Source: DASVLX01 sp035552275 (GTDB lineage Bacteria; Actinomycetota; Actinomycetes; Mycobacteriales; Pseudonocardiaceae). From it: 13,514 nt of DNA. Position numbers and translations under genes: made by a program. Numbering within the stretch: the stretch's first letter is position 1; each line of letters opens with the position of its first letter. The stretch spans positions 1-13,514 of the forward strand of contig DASZLR010000300.1 of the NCBI GenBank assembly GCA_035552275.1, written 5' to 3'. The notes under the pieces were generated by a model. It searched no databases, was not told the DNA's origin, and worked only from the letters and a program-made list of their open reading frames with translations. Shown here piece by piece: positions 7,826 to 13,319 of this stretch.

Positions 7826-9025
7826 TCAGCTGGTCACCGGTGGCGATGATGTCACCCCATCGGCCTTCGCCGCCACCGCTACGGCCGCCGCGACCTCGAT
7901 CGCGACCCGCGGATCCAGCGCGCTGGGCACGATCCGGTCGACCGCCAGATCCTCGGCGGCCACCGCGGCGATCGCGTCGGCGGCGGCCAGTTTCATGTTC
8001 TCGGTGATCGCGCTCGCGCCGGAGTCCAGCGCGCCACGGAAGATCCCCGGGAAGGCCAGCACGTTGTTGATCTGGTTCGGGAAGTCGCTGCGCCCGGTGG
8101 CCACCACGGCGGCGTGCCGCGCGGCGAGCTCCGGGTGGATCTCCGGGTCCGGATTGGACAGTGCGAACACCACCGAATCCGGCGCCATACTGGCGATCAG
8201 CTCCTCGGACACGGTCGACCCGGACAGACCGACGAACACGTCCGCGCCCTGCAGCGCCTCGGCCAGCCCGCCGGTCAGCTCGGTTCGGTTGGTCCGCCGG
8301 GTCAACTCGGCCTTGATCGGGTTCAGCCCCGCCCGGCCACTGTGCAGAATGCCCTGGGAGTCCAGCACGATCACATCACCGGCCCCGGCGGCGAGCATGA
8401 TGTTCGCGCAGGCCACACCGGCCGCGCCGGCCCCGGACACCACCACCCGAAGACTGGCCAGCCGCCGGCCGAGCGCGCCACACGCGCCGCGCAGCGCGGC
8501 GAGCAGCACGACGGCGGTGCCGTGCTGGTCGTCGTGCATGACCGGGCAGTCCAGCGCCTCGATCAGCCGTGCCTCCAGCTCGAAGCAGCGCGGCGCCGCG
8601 ATGTCCTCCAGGTTGACCGCGCCGAACGAGGGCCGCAGCCGGACCAGGGTCTCCACGATCTCGTCCACATCGGTGGTGTTCAGCACCAGTGGGATCGAGT
8701 CAAGGCCGCCGAATCGCTTGAACAGCGCGGCCTTGCCCTCCATCACCGGCAGCGCCGCCGCCGCGCCGATGTTGCCCAGGCCGAGCACCGCGGTGCCATC
8801 GCTGACGACGGCGACCAGGCGGTGCGCCCAGGTGTAGCGGCTGGCGAGCGTGGCGTCCTCGGCGATGGCCCGGCTCACCTTGGCGACGCCCGGCGTGTAG
8901 GCGATGGCCAGCGCGCGGGAGTCGGACAGCGATGCGGTCACGTCGATGCCGAGCTTGCCGCCCTCGTGCGCGGTGAAGACCTCCTCGTCGGACAACGCGG
9001 GAGCGCGGTCGTTGACGGCGGTCAC
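7826..9025 (-). CDS. Malic enzyme, short form (malate to pyruvate plus CO2)
   Basis: This 399-aa cytosolic enzyme oxidatively decarboxylates malate with NAD or NADP, linking the TCA cycle to pyruvate. Its length fits bacterial malic enzymes without the phosphotransacetylase-like C-terminal domain. Motifs in order are YTPG (43-46), SDGTAVLGLGNIG (75-87), MEGKA with the likely catalytic Lys98, NLEDI (139-143, metal site), HDDQHGTA (164-171, metal and substrate site), the Rossmann loop GAGAAG (198-203), ALSNPDPEI, and FPNQINNVLAFPG near the C-terminus. The GTG at 9023-9025 is chosen because AGGAGGGG sits 6-7 nt upstream; the longer frame to 9058 would put that site inside the gene. Cofactor choice cannot be read reliably. 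It is divergent from the rmlC-like gene with 353 bp between them. Confidence 0.95.
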   Translation of the reverse strand: MTAVNDRAPALSDEEVFTAHEGGKLGIDVTASLSDSRALAIAYTPGVAKVSRAIAEDATLASRYTWAHRLVAVVSDGTAVLGLGNIGAAAALPVMEGKAALFKRFGGLDSIPLVLNTTDVDEIVETLVRLRPSFGAVNLEDIAAPRCFELEARLIEALDCPVMHDDQHGTAVVLLAALRGACGALGRRLASLRVVVSGAGAAGVACANIMLAAGAGDVIVLDSQGILHSGRAGLNPIKAELTRRTNRTELTGGLAEALQGADVFVGLSGSTVSEELIASMAPDSVVFALSNPDPEIHPELAARHAAVVATGRSDFPNQINNVLAFPGIFRGALDSGASAITENMKLAAADAIAAVAAEDLAVDRIVPSALDPRVAIEVAAAVAVAAKADGVTSSPPVTS

Positions 9026-9179
9026 AGGATTCCCCTCCTGATAGGAAACAGCGACCACCGCAGGTGTTCAAGACGCCCGACATCGGCGGTCACAGATAAC
9101 GCAACGGGCGGTTACGCCCCGCGAGTGACGTGAGACGAATGGTCCCGGGGCCGACCGCGCCAGGGTTCGAGCGCAGGCA

Positions 9180-9206
9180 GCAGACAGTATGGTTCGATCA
9201 GTCTGC
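9180..9206. repeat. Inverted repeat GCAGAC-N15-GTCTGC
   Basis: Six-base perfect arms are separated by 15 bp in the middle of the divergent intergenic region. The length and spacing could suit a dimeric regulator, but a 6-bp match also arises by chance in sequence this size. Confidence 0.25.
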
Positions 9207-9302
9207 CAGCCACTATCGGCCATGTCTGCGGCGGGGGCCACAGTGTGACCGACATCTTCGCACAGGTGGCGGCCGTCGCGCACCCACGTTCCGCCCTCGG
9301 CC

Positions 9303-9370
9303 GCTGTCCTGCTCAGCCGTTGTCGTGCTCAGCTGTCCTATCCCGCTGTCCTATCCCGCTGTCGTAGGCT
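9303..9370 (+). repeat. Array of five related 13-bp units upstream of the rmlC-like gene
   Basis: The units are GCTGTCCTGCTCA (9303-9315), GTTGTCGTGCTCA (9319-9331), GCTGTCCTATCCC (9332-9344), the identical GCTGTCCTATCCC (9345-9357), and GCTGTCGTAGGCT (9358-9370). Units 2-5 are exactly contiguous; a 3-bp spacer follows unit 1. The common core is G(C/T)TGTC(C/G)T. The last unit contains the candidate -10 TAGGCT. Confidence 0.7.
9365..9370 (+). promoter_or_regulatory. Candidate -10 (TAGGCT) for the rmlC-like gene
   Basis: TAGGCT lies 8 nt before the ATG at 9379, which puts the transcription start at about 9377 and gives an essentially leaderless mRNA. There is no Shine-Dalgarno before this ATG. 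The hexamer ends the 13-bp repeat array. Confidence 0.4.
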
Positions 9371-9378
9371 TCGCGGCC

Positions 9379-9978
9379 ATGCGGGTACGCGAGTTGGCCG
9401 TCCGGGACGCGTTCGAATTCATTCCGCAGACGTTTCCCGATCACCGCGGGTTGTTCGTGGCGCCGTTTCAGGAACCCTCGTTCGCGAAGGTCATCGGGCA
9501 TCCGCTGACGGTGGCGCAGAGCAATCACAGCGTGTCCCGGCGGGGCGTGATCCGCGGCGTGCACTTCGCCGATGTCCCGCCCGGCCAGGCGAAGTACGTG
9601 TACTGCCCGCGCGGCGCGCTGCTGGACTTCGCGATCGACCTGCGAGTCGGCTCACCCACGTTCGGCCGGTGGGACTCGGTGCGGCTGGACGCCACCGAAT
9701 TCCGCGCCGTCTACCTCGCGGAAGGATTGGGGCACGCGTTCATCGCGCTGGAGGACGACACGGTGATGAGCTACCTGTGCTCCACCGGCTACGACCCGGC
9801 CGTCGAGCGCGGGGTGAACCCGATGGACGCCGAACTCGCGCTGCCCTGGCCGGCCGACATCGAGCCGATCCTGTCCGGCAAGGACGCGGACGCGCCGACG
9901 CTTGCCCAGGCCCGGGAAGTCGGGCTGCTGCCGAACTACGCCGACTGCCTCGCGCATTACCAGGGGTTGCGCGGATAG
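9379..9978 (+). CDS. rmlC: dTDP-4-dehydrorhamnose 3,5-epimerase family protein (RmlC-like)
   Basis: This 199-aa cupin-fold epimerase acts on dTDP-4-keto-6-deoxyglucose in dTDP-L-rhamnose or deoxysugar synthesis. Family landmarks include FPDHRG (19-24), SNHSVSRRGVIRGVHF with the active-site His62, PGQAKYV with Lys72, GSPTFGRWDSV (91-101), EGLGHAF (115-121), MSYLCSTGYDP with Tyr132, and LALPWP near the end. The C-terminal AREVGLLPNY matches the tail style of actinobacterial RmlC. The frame stays open ~80 codons upstream, but the ATG at 9379 is where family homology begins and follows a -10-like box. No rmlA, rmlB or rmlD neighbour is present, so it may serve cell-wall rhamnose or a deoxysugar pathway encoded elsewhere. 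Its last 22 bp overlap the convergent sodX. Confidence 0.9.
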   Translation: MRVRELAVRDAFEFIPQTFPDHRGLFVAPFQEPSFAKVIGHPLTVAQSNHSVSRRGVIRGVHFADVPPGQAKYVYCPRGALLDFAIDLRVGSPTFGRWDSVRLDATEFRAVYLAEGLGHAFIALEDDTVMSYLCSTGYDPAVERGVNPMDAELALPWPADIEPILSGKDADAPTLAQAREVGLLPNYADCLAHYQGLRG

Positions 9979-10349
9979 TCGTCTTCGAGGCGGGACAGCC
10001 GGCCGGGACGCGGCCACAGCCGCCAGCCGATCACGCCGAGCACTTCGGCCGGGCCGAGCTCGCGCGAGTCGGTTGAGCCCATCACGTTGTCCCCCAACAC
10101 ATGCCAGCCCCAGTCGTCCTTGGACAGCACGCGCTTGATCGACAGCTGGCCCGGCCGCGTCGGCCAGCGGACCAGGGCGATCTCGCCGGGGAGGGCGGCG
10201 CTGGCGCGACGTACCAACACGATGTCGGCGTCGAAGAGGGTCGGGGCCATCGACGGACCCCGCACCCGAACCCGCCGCCACGGCAGCCGGCCCAACGGAT
10301 CGGGTCGGTCCCGAGGGTCAGGCCGACCCCACAGGTCGTCCCGTGCCAA
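9957..10349 (-). CDS. sodX: Nickel-type superoxide dismutase maturation protease (S26 signal peptidase family)
   Basis: This 130-aa peptidase of the S26 family has the catalytic Ser in GPSMAPTL (Ser33) and Lys in SIKRV (Lys72), followed by the GDN...STDSRELGP box (86-100). In Ni-SOD systems such an enzyme is believed to remove the SodN leader so that His1 is exposed. The start is TTG (10347-10349), fixed by a near-ideal GGAGGTGA (complement of 10353-10360) 4-5 nt upstream. The N-terminus is Arg/Pro/Asp-rich (RPDPRDRPDPLGRLP) with no clear membrane anchor. It is divergent from sodN with 79 bp between starts, whereas the well-studied Streptomyces pair is co-directional. The stop (9957-9959) lies inside the convergent rmlC-like gene. 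Confidence 0.93.
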   Translation of the reverse strand: MARDDLWGRPDPRDRPDPLGRLPWRRVRVRGPSMAPTLFDADIVLVRRASAALPGEIALVRWPTRPGQLSIKRVLSKDDWGWHVLGDNVMGSTDSRELGPAEVLGVIGWRLWPRPGRLSRLEDDYPRNPW

Positions 10350-10381
10350 CGATCACCTCCGCCTGCCAGGCCATGATGCCG

Positions 10382-10391
10382 AGGGTAGGGT
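10382..10391. promoter_or_regulatory. Overlapping candidate -10 elements of the sodX/sodN divergent promoter
   Basis: TAGGGT on the plus strand (10386-10391) would start sodN transcription at about 10398 with a ~31-nt leader carrying GGGAGGA. TACCCT on the minus strand (complement of 10382-10387) would start sodX at about 10375. Both are TAnnnT and share two bases, so the polymerases could compete. No Nur-like nickel box is recognisable. Confidence 0.3.
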
Positions 10392-10428
10392 TTCATCACG
10401 CAGGAGCATCCACTGTCAGGGAGGAACA

Positions 10429-10836
10429 ATGCGACTTTTGTCGCGCATCCTTGGTCCGCGCCTGGAGGCCACCGCGCACTGCGACCTCCCGTGCGGCGTC
10501 TACGACCCCGCGCAGGCTCGCATCGAGGCCGAGTCGATCAAGGCTATTCAGGAGAAGGTCGCCGCCAACAGCGACCCGGACTTCAAGACGCGTGCGGCGA
10601 TCATCAAGGAGCAGCGCAGCGAGCTGGTCAAGCACCACCTGTGGGTGCTGTGGACCGACTACTTCAAGCCGCCGCACTTCGAGAAGTACCCGCAGCTGCA
10701 CGACCTGTTCAACCGCGCCACCAAGGCGGCCGGCGCGGGCGGGACGAAGGCGTCCTGGGACCCGGCGGAAGGCCAGAAGCTGCTGGACCTGATCGCCGAG
10801 ATCGACAAGATTTTCTGGGAGACCAAGGCGGCCTGA
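10429..10836 (+). CDS. sodN: Nickel-containing superoxide dismutase
   Basis: This 135-aa precursor of cytoplasmic Ni-SOD disproportionates superoxide. A 16-residue leader (MRLLSRILGPRLEATA) precedes the diagnostic nickel hook HCDLPCGVYDP. Mature residues His1, Cys2 and Cys6 bind nickel, and the mature chain is 119 aa, close to the ~117 aa usual for the family. Further family signatures are ARIEAESIKAIQEK, LWTDYFKPPHFEKYPQLH and the C-terminal IDKIFWETK. The internal start is chosen from the leader and from GGGAGGA (10419-10425) just before the ATG; the frame is open further upstream but shows no homology there. Its maturase sodX is the divergent neighbour. Ni-SOD genes in streptomycetes respond to nickel through Nur; no Nur site is visible here. 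Confidence 0.97.
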   Translation: MRLLSRILGPRLEATAHCDLPCGVYDPAQARIEAESIKAIQEKVAANSDPDFKTRAAIIKEQRSELVKHHLWVLWTDYFKPPHFEKYPQLHDLFNRATKAAGAGGTKASWDPAEGQKLLDLIAEIDKIFWETKAA

Positions 10837-10852
10837 GGCTTCCTGGATTTCC

Positions 10853-10897
10853 CGGCGACGGCCGGCGGCAATTTTCGGATGCCGCCGGCCGTCGCCG
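10853..10897 (+). terminator. Perfect 18-bp stem-loop after sodN
   Basis: The left arm CGGCGACGGCCGGCGGCA (10853-10870) pairs perfectly with 10880-10897 around the 9-nt loop ATTTTCGGA. It begins 16 nt after the sodN stop. No U-tract follows, which is common for actinobacterial intrinsic terminators. It could also act as an mRNA 3' stabiliser or as a bidirectional block. Confidence 0.8.
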
Positions 10898-10901
10898 TGG
10901 A

Positions 10902-10907
10902 TAGGGT
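10902..10907 (+). promoter_or_regulatory. Candidate -10 (TAGGGT) for the LysE-family gene
   Basis: TAGGGT ends 6 nt before the ATG at 10914, so the predicted +1 coincides with the start codon and implies leaderless translation. The -35 region would fall inside the sodN hairpin. Confidence 0.4.
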
Positions 10908-10913
10908 CGGCGG

Positions 10914-11552
10914 ATGGCGTCATCGAGCGTGCTGCTGGCGTTCGCGATCACCACGGTGGTGTTCGTGGCCCTGCCCGGTCCGAGCGTGTTGTTCACCATC
11001 AGCCGCGCGCTCACTGTCGGCCGCCGGGACGCGCTGGTCACCGTGTGGGGCAACGCGACCGGCGTGTACGCGCAGGTGGTGGCGGCGGCGTTCGGTGTCG
11101 GCGCCGTCGTGGAGCGGTCCGCCCAGGCGCTGGCCGTGATCAAGCTGGTCGGCGCCGCGTACCTGATCTACCTGGGAATCCGGGCGGTTCGGCGCCGTCG
11201 CGATCTCGCCGAGGCGTTCCAGGCGCAGGTCACGCCGAAACCCGCCGGCCGGGTGCTGCTCGACGGATTCGTGGTGGGGCTGACCAATCCGAAGAGCATC
11301 GTGTTCTTCACTGTCGCGCTGCCGCAGTTCGTGAGCCGGAGCAACGGGCAGGTACCGGCGCAGATGCTGATCCTCGGCGCGCTGTTCCCGGTGGTGGCCT
11401 TGGTGTCGGACACCGGGTGGGCGCTGGCCGCGTCCACGGCGCGGGCCTGGTTCGCCCGGTCGCCGCGCCGGCTGGAACTGGTCGGCGGCGCCGGCGGCCT
11501 GGTGATGATCGGCCTCGGCGCCAGCCTGGCGGTCACCGGCCGCAAGGACTGA
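10914..11552 (+). CDS. LysE/RhtB-family amino acid or metabolite exporter
   Basis: This 212-aa inner-membrane protein has about six hydrophobic segments, starting at residues 4-22. The LysE/RhtB signature near the N-terminus is LPGPSVLFTISRALTVGRR, with GNATG following. Other family marks are LVGAAYLIYLGIRAVRRRR (third helix plus basic loop) and VGLTNPKSIVFFTVALPQFV (fourth helix, Asn-Pro-Lys). Members export amino acids such as lysine, threonine or homoserine lactones; the substrate cannot be told from sequence. No Shine-Dalgarno precedes the ATG, and a -10-like box sits directly upstream. It lies after the sodN hairpin, so it is probably an independent unit. A LysR-type regulator, often the partner of such exporters, is absent. 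Confidence 0.92.
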   Translation: MASSSVLLAFAITTVVFVALPGPSVLFTISRALTVGRRDALVTVWGNATGVYAQVVAAAFGVGAVVERSAQALAVIKLVGAAYLIYLGIRAVRRRRDLAEAFQAQVTPKPAGRVLLDGFVVGLTNPKSIVFFTVALPQFVSRSNGQVPAQMLILGALFPVVALVSDTGWALAASTARAWFARSPRRLELVGGAGGLVMIGLGASLAVTGRKD

Positions 11553-11600
11553 GTCCTGCTGATTCCCTGCGGCTGAAAAGCCTGTCGTGGCTGGCAATGG

Positions 11601-11606
11601 GACAAT
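11601..11606 (+). promoter_or_regulatory. Candidate -10 (GACAAT) for the DUF6941-like gene
   Basis: GACAAT ends 6 nt before the ATG at 11613, which places +1 at the start codon; no Shine-Dalgarno is present. It matches TATAAT at four positions only, so it is weaker than the other candidates. Confidence 0.28.
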
Positions 11607-11612
11607 CGCCCG

Positions 11613-12053
11613 ATGGCATCTCCCATTCAAGGACAGATCATTCTCTGCGACGCCGCGCAGGCCGACCCCAACGGCAAGATCCACATCCTGGGCGGCGGAT
11701 GGTCGGTCACCGGATCGCCGACCGCTCCGCAGGCGATCGCGGTGCTGCTGAAGGTCCCGTGGGATCGAACAAACGAGAAGATCCACGTCACCCTGCGGTT
11801 ACTGGACAGCGACGGGCATCCGGTCACACTGCCCACCCCGCAGGGCGAGCAGCCGGTGCGGATCGAGTCCGACGTCGAGGTCGGCCGACCGCCGGGTGTC
11901 GCGCACGGCAGCAACATTCCGGCGGCCTTCGCGGTCAACATCGCCCCGATGCCGTTGGCGCCGGGCCGCTACGTCTGGGAGATGCGGGCCGGCGACACCG
12001 TTCGCGACGAGGCCTTTCAGGTGGTGGGCTCGGCGCCCAACCGCACCTCGTAG
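11613..12053 (+). CDS. DUF6941-like hypothetical protein
   Basis: This 146-aa soluble protein has no signal peptide or membrane helix. The pattern fits the DUF6941 family as I know it: an N-terminal QIILCDAAQ, GKIHILGGGWSV, a beta strand around AVLLKVPWD, a beta-sandwich-like middle (HVTLRLLDSDGHPV), then GSNIPAAFAVNIAPMPLAPGRYVWEM and a final FQVVG strand. The family is common in actinobacteria and its function is unknown. The fold looks like an all-beta ligand or interaction module. It stands 60 bp after lysE with its own -10-like box, so co-transcription is possible but not required. No clear terminator follows it. Confidence 0.75.
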   Translation: MASPIQGQIILCDAAQADPNGKIHILGGGWSVTGSPTAPQAIAVLLKVPWDRTNEKIHVTLRLLDSDGHPVTLPTPQGEQPVRIESDVEVGRPPGVAHGSNIPAAFAVNIAPMPLAPGRYVWEMRAGDTVRDEAFQVVGSAPNRTS

Positions 12054-12186
12054 TGCAGCGGGCCGGTGGGCACGCCGCGAACAGCCGATGGCGCGATCAG
12101 CACGTGGGGATTGTTGCGTAGCCCCTTCGCTTTCCACGCCGTGTCGTAGGTCCGGGCTACTGACTGTCGGTGACGAATGATCTACT

Positions 12187-12225
12187 ACCCAGCATCGAGC
12201 GCCCGACGGGAGGTTGATGCTGGGT
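12187..12225 (+). repeat. Perfect 10-bp inverted repeat spanning a ribosome-binding site and start
   Basis: ACCCAGCATC (12187-12196) and GATGCTGGGT (12216-12225) are exact reverse complements around a 19-nt loop. The loop contains GGGAGG (12208-12213), the ribosome-binding site of the downstream small gene, and the right arm reaches into its GTG (12224-12226). It may be an operator or an RNA hairpin that hides the translation start. The 12054-12186 stretch before it holds no gene I can support. Confidence 0.6.
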
Positions 12226-12689
12226 GAACGTGCGACGCAAGGCGAGCGATCGCCGGCTGGCGGACATGACAGATCGTTCAGACAAGCCCCGGTACGCCCC
12301 CCGGCTGCGATGAGTTCGAACAGCCGTTCGATCTGCCAGCCGAAACATTTGGAGACCAACCGGCTTTCCTCGCAAACGGAGACCATCGGCATGTCCTCGT
12401 GCTTCGCCAACGGATCTACCGAGGAAGGGTCGAGGACTTCGCCCTGATCCAGTTGTTGTACGACCGGGAGGACAAGCACGAGATCGCCCGGATCGACTGT
12501 TGCCATGGCACGATCCACTGGCATCTGTACGCCCGGAACGGTGACGTGCTGGTCGACCACGGGCTCATCCGGGAGATCCCACCACGACCGAACGGGGTCC
12601 AAGTGGCGGATACTGCGAATGACCAGATGTGGGACAGAATGCTTGATGCATGGATCGACAACCTCGGGAGGTGGCACCGTGGCCGATGA
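12224..12689 (+). pseudogene. Frameshifted ~154-aa small protein gene (C6 tract)
   Basis: The first part reads from GTG 12224 (GGGAGG 10 nt upstream) for 29 codons (NVRRKASDRRLADM, then KPRYAPRLR) to TGA 12311-12313. The protein continues in the next frame without its own standard start until GTG 12399: EFEQPFDLPAETFGDQPAF, then RHVLVLRQRIYRGRVEDF, IARIDCCHGTIHWHL and a C-terminal WIDNLGRW. Removing one C from the CCCCCC run at 12297-12302, or a +1 slip at CGA-TGA-G, joins them into one protein. The CHGTIHWH block suggests a small alpha/beta protein, vaguely like DUF7718 proteins; the family call is weak. A shorter product from GTG 12399 (96 aa) is the alternative. The end overlaps the next gene by 11 nt. 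Confidence 0.6.
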
Positions 12690-13074
12690 CGCTGCTCAGC
12701 GGGCTGCGGCTGCCCGCGCCCTCGGCAGGTTCGTGACATCAGCCGAGGGACGCCGGCTGTTCCAAGCCAACCAGTATGTCGACGGATCGCAGCTGGTCGT
12801 CGCGCTGGAGTCGGATCGGGTCGTGGAGGTGCTGAACCGCGCCCGCCGGTACCCACCGCCAGTCACTGCCGCCGTCTATTACCCCGAGACCGGCCAGTTC
12901 CGCTTTATGGGCTTCGAACCGACGTCGGCGCCAGAAGCCGGCGAGAGCGACAAGCTCGGTTCCGAGATCAGCATCGGAATGTTGATCGACGCCGCCCAAC
13001 CAGCCACCAACAGGTTCACGATCGACAATGGCTGGGCGATGCCCATCCTCGCGCACGAGTTGTCCGCTGTCTGA
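12679..13074 (+). CDS. Uncharacterised 131-aa protein in the accessory module
   Basis: The family is not recognised. The start is GTG 12679, fixed by GGGAGGTG (12666-12673) 5-6 nt upstream; the frame is open further upstream but overlaps the previous gene. The first 11 nt overlap that gene's end, so translation is likely coupled. Residues 1-55 are helical and charged (AARALGRFVTSAEGRRLF, then DRVVEVLNRARR). The middle is beta-like with VTAAVYYPETGQFRFMGFE (63-81), and the end is SIGMLIDAAQP followed by WAMPILAHEL. There is no signal peptide, membrane helix or helix-turn-helix. Position suggests a partner of the neighbouring small protein, for example a toxin-antitoxin or immunity pair, but nothing demonstrates this. 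Confidence 0.7.
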   Translation: MADDAAQRAAAARALGRFVTSAEGRRLFQANQYVDGSQLVVALESDRVVEVLNRARRYPPPVTAAVYYPETGQFRFMGFEPTSAPEAGESDKLGSEISIGMLIDAAQPATNRFTIDNGWAMPILAHELSAV

Positions 13075-13103
13075 CTGAGCAAAAACTCATCCACAAACAC
13101 CGC

Positions 13104-13302
13104 ATGACGGCCGGTGAGGTGGCCGACACCATCGAGTGCGTACGGGGGGCTGCGCGGCAGTTGGGATCATGACCCGCAACGAGGGCGACGGCTGCTGATA
13201 AAGACATCAATCAGGGGGCGGTCCGTGCTGGTGGTCCTGTATCCAACACACGATCCGGCCATCTGGAATCTCGGCAGCGCCTCCTTCACCCCTAGCAGCT
13301 AG
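13104..13302 (+). pseudogene. Frameshifted small toxin-like gene (G6 tract)
   Basis: From ATG 13104 one frame reads MTAGEVADTIECVRG and then stops at TGA after 'ARQLGS'. The frame one base later carries a convincing C-terminus: LRGSWDHDPQRGRRLLIK, then RGRSVLVVLYPTHDPAIW and NLGSA, ending at TAG 13300-13302. Deleting one G of the GGGGGG run at 13144-13149 fuses them into a ~65-aa protein. Open frame continues upstream of the ATG (EQKLIHKHR) without a standard start, so the true N-terminus is unresolved. Size, the 'KHRMTAGEV' opening and the basic 'RRLLIK...RGR..VVLYP' strand pair resemble BrnT/DUF4258-type toxins. The antitoxin-like gene 17 bp downstream fits that reading, but the assignment is an inference. 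Confidence 0.5.
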
Positions 13303-13319
13303 CTCGCGAAAGAGGCAAA

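Larger units (their letters stand above)
9026..9378. other. 353-bp divergent intergenic region between malic enzyme and rmlC-like genes
   Basis: No credible gene is seen; the short frames crossing it lack start signals and coding bias. It holds the malic enzyme ribosome-binding site (9031-9039), an inverted repeat GCAGAC/GTCTGC (9180-9185 and 9201-9206), and a 13-bp repeat array against the rmlC-like start (9303-9370). Otherwise nothing definite. Confidence 0.7.

Noticed and set aside
9130..9378. N-terminal extension of the rmlC-like gene
   Set aside because: The ~80 extra residues show no family similarity and include the translated 13-bp repeats; homology starts at 9379.
10087..10428. N-terminal extension of sodN
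   Set aside because: It overlaps sodX and lacks family features; the Ni-SOD leader and ribosome-binding site place the start at 10429.
11045..12121. 358-codon plus-strand frame across the exporter and DUF6941 genes
   Set aside because: It runs through two genes in the wrong frame and is Gly/Arg/Ala-rich; the LysE and DUF6941-like frames have recognisable family patterns.
12214..12447. 77-codon plus-strand frame from TTG/ATG at 12214
   Set aside because: Ser/Arg-rich with no motif, and its start is too close to GGGAGG; the neighbouring frames carry the more protein-like sequence.
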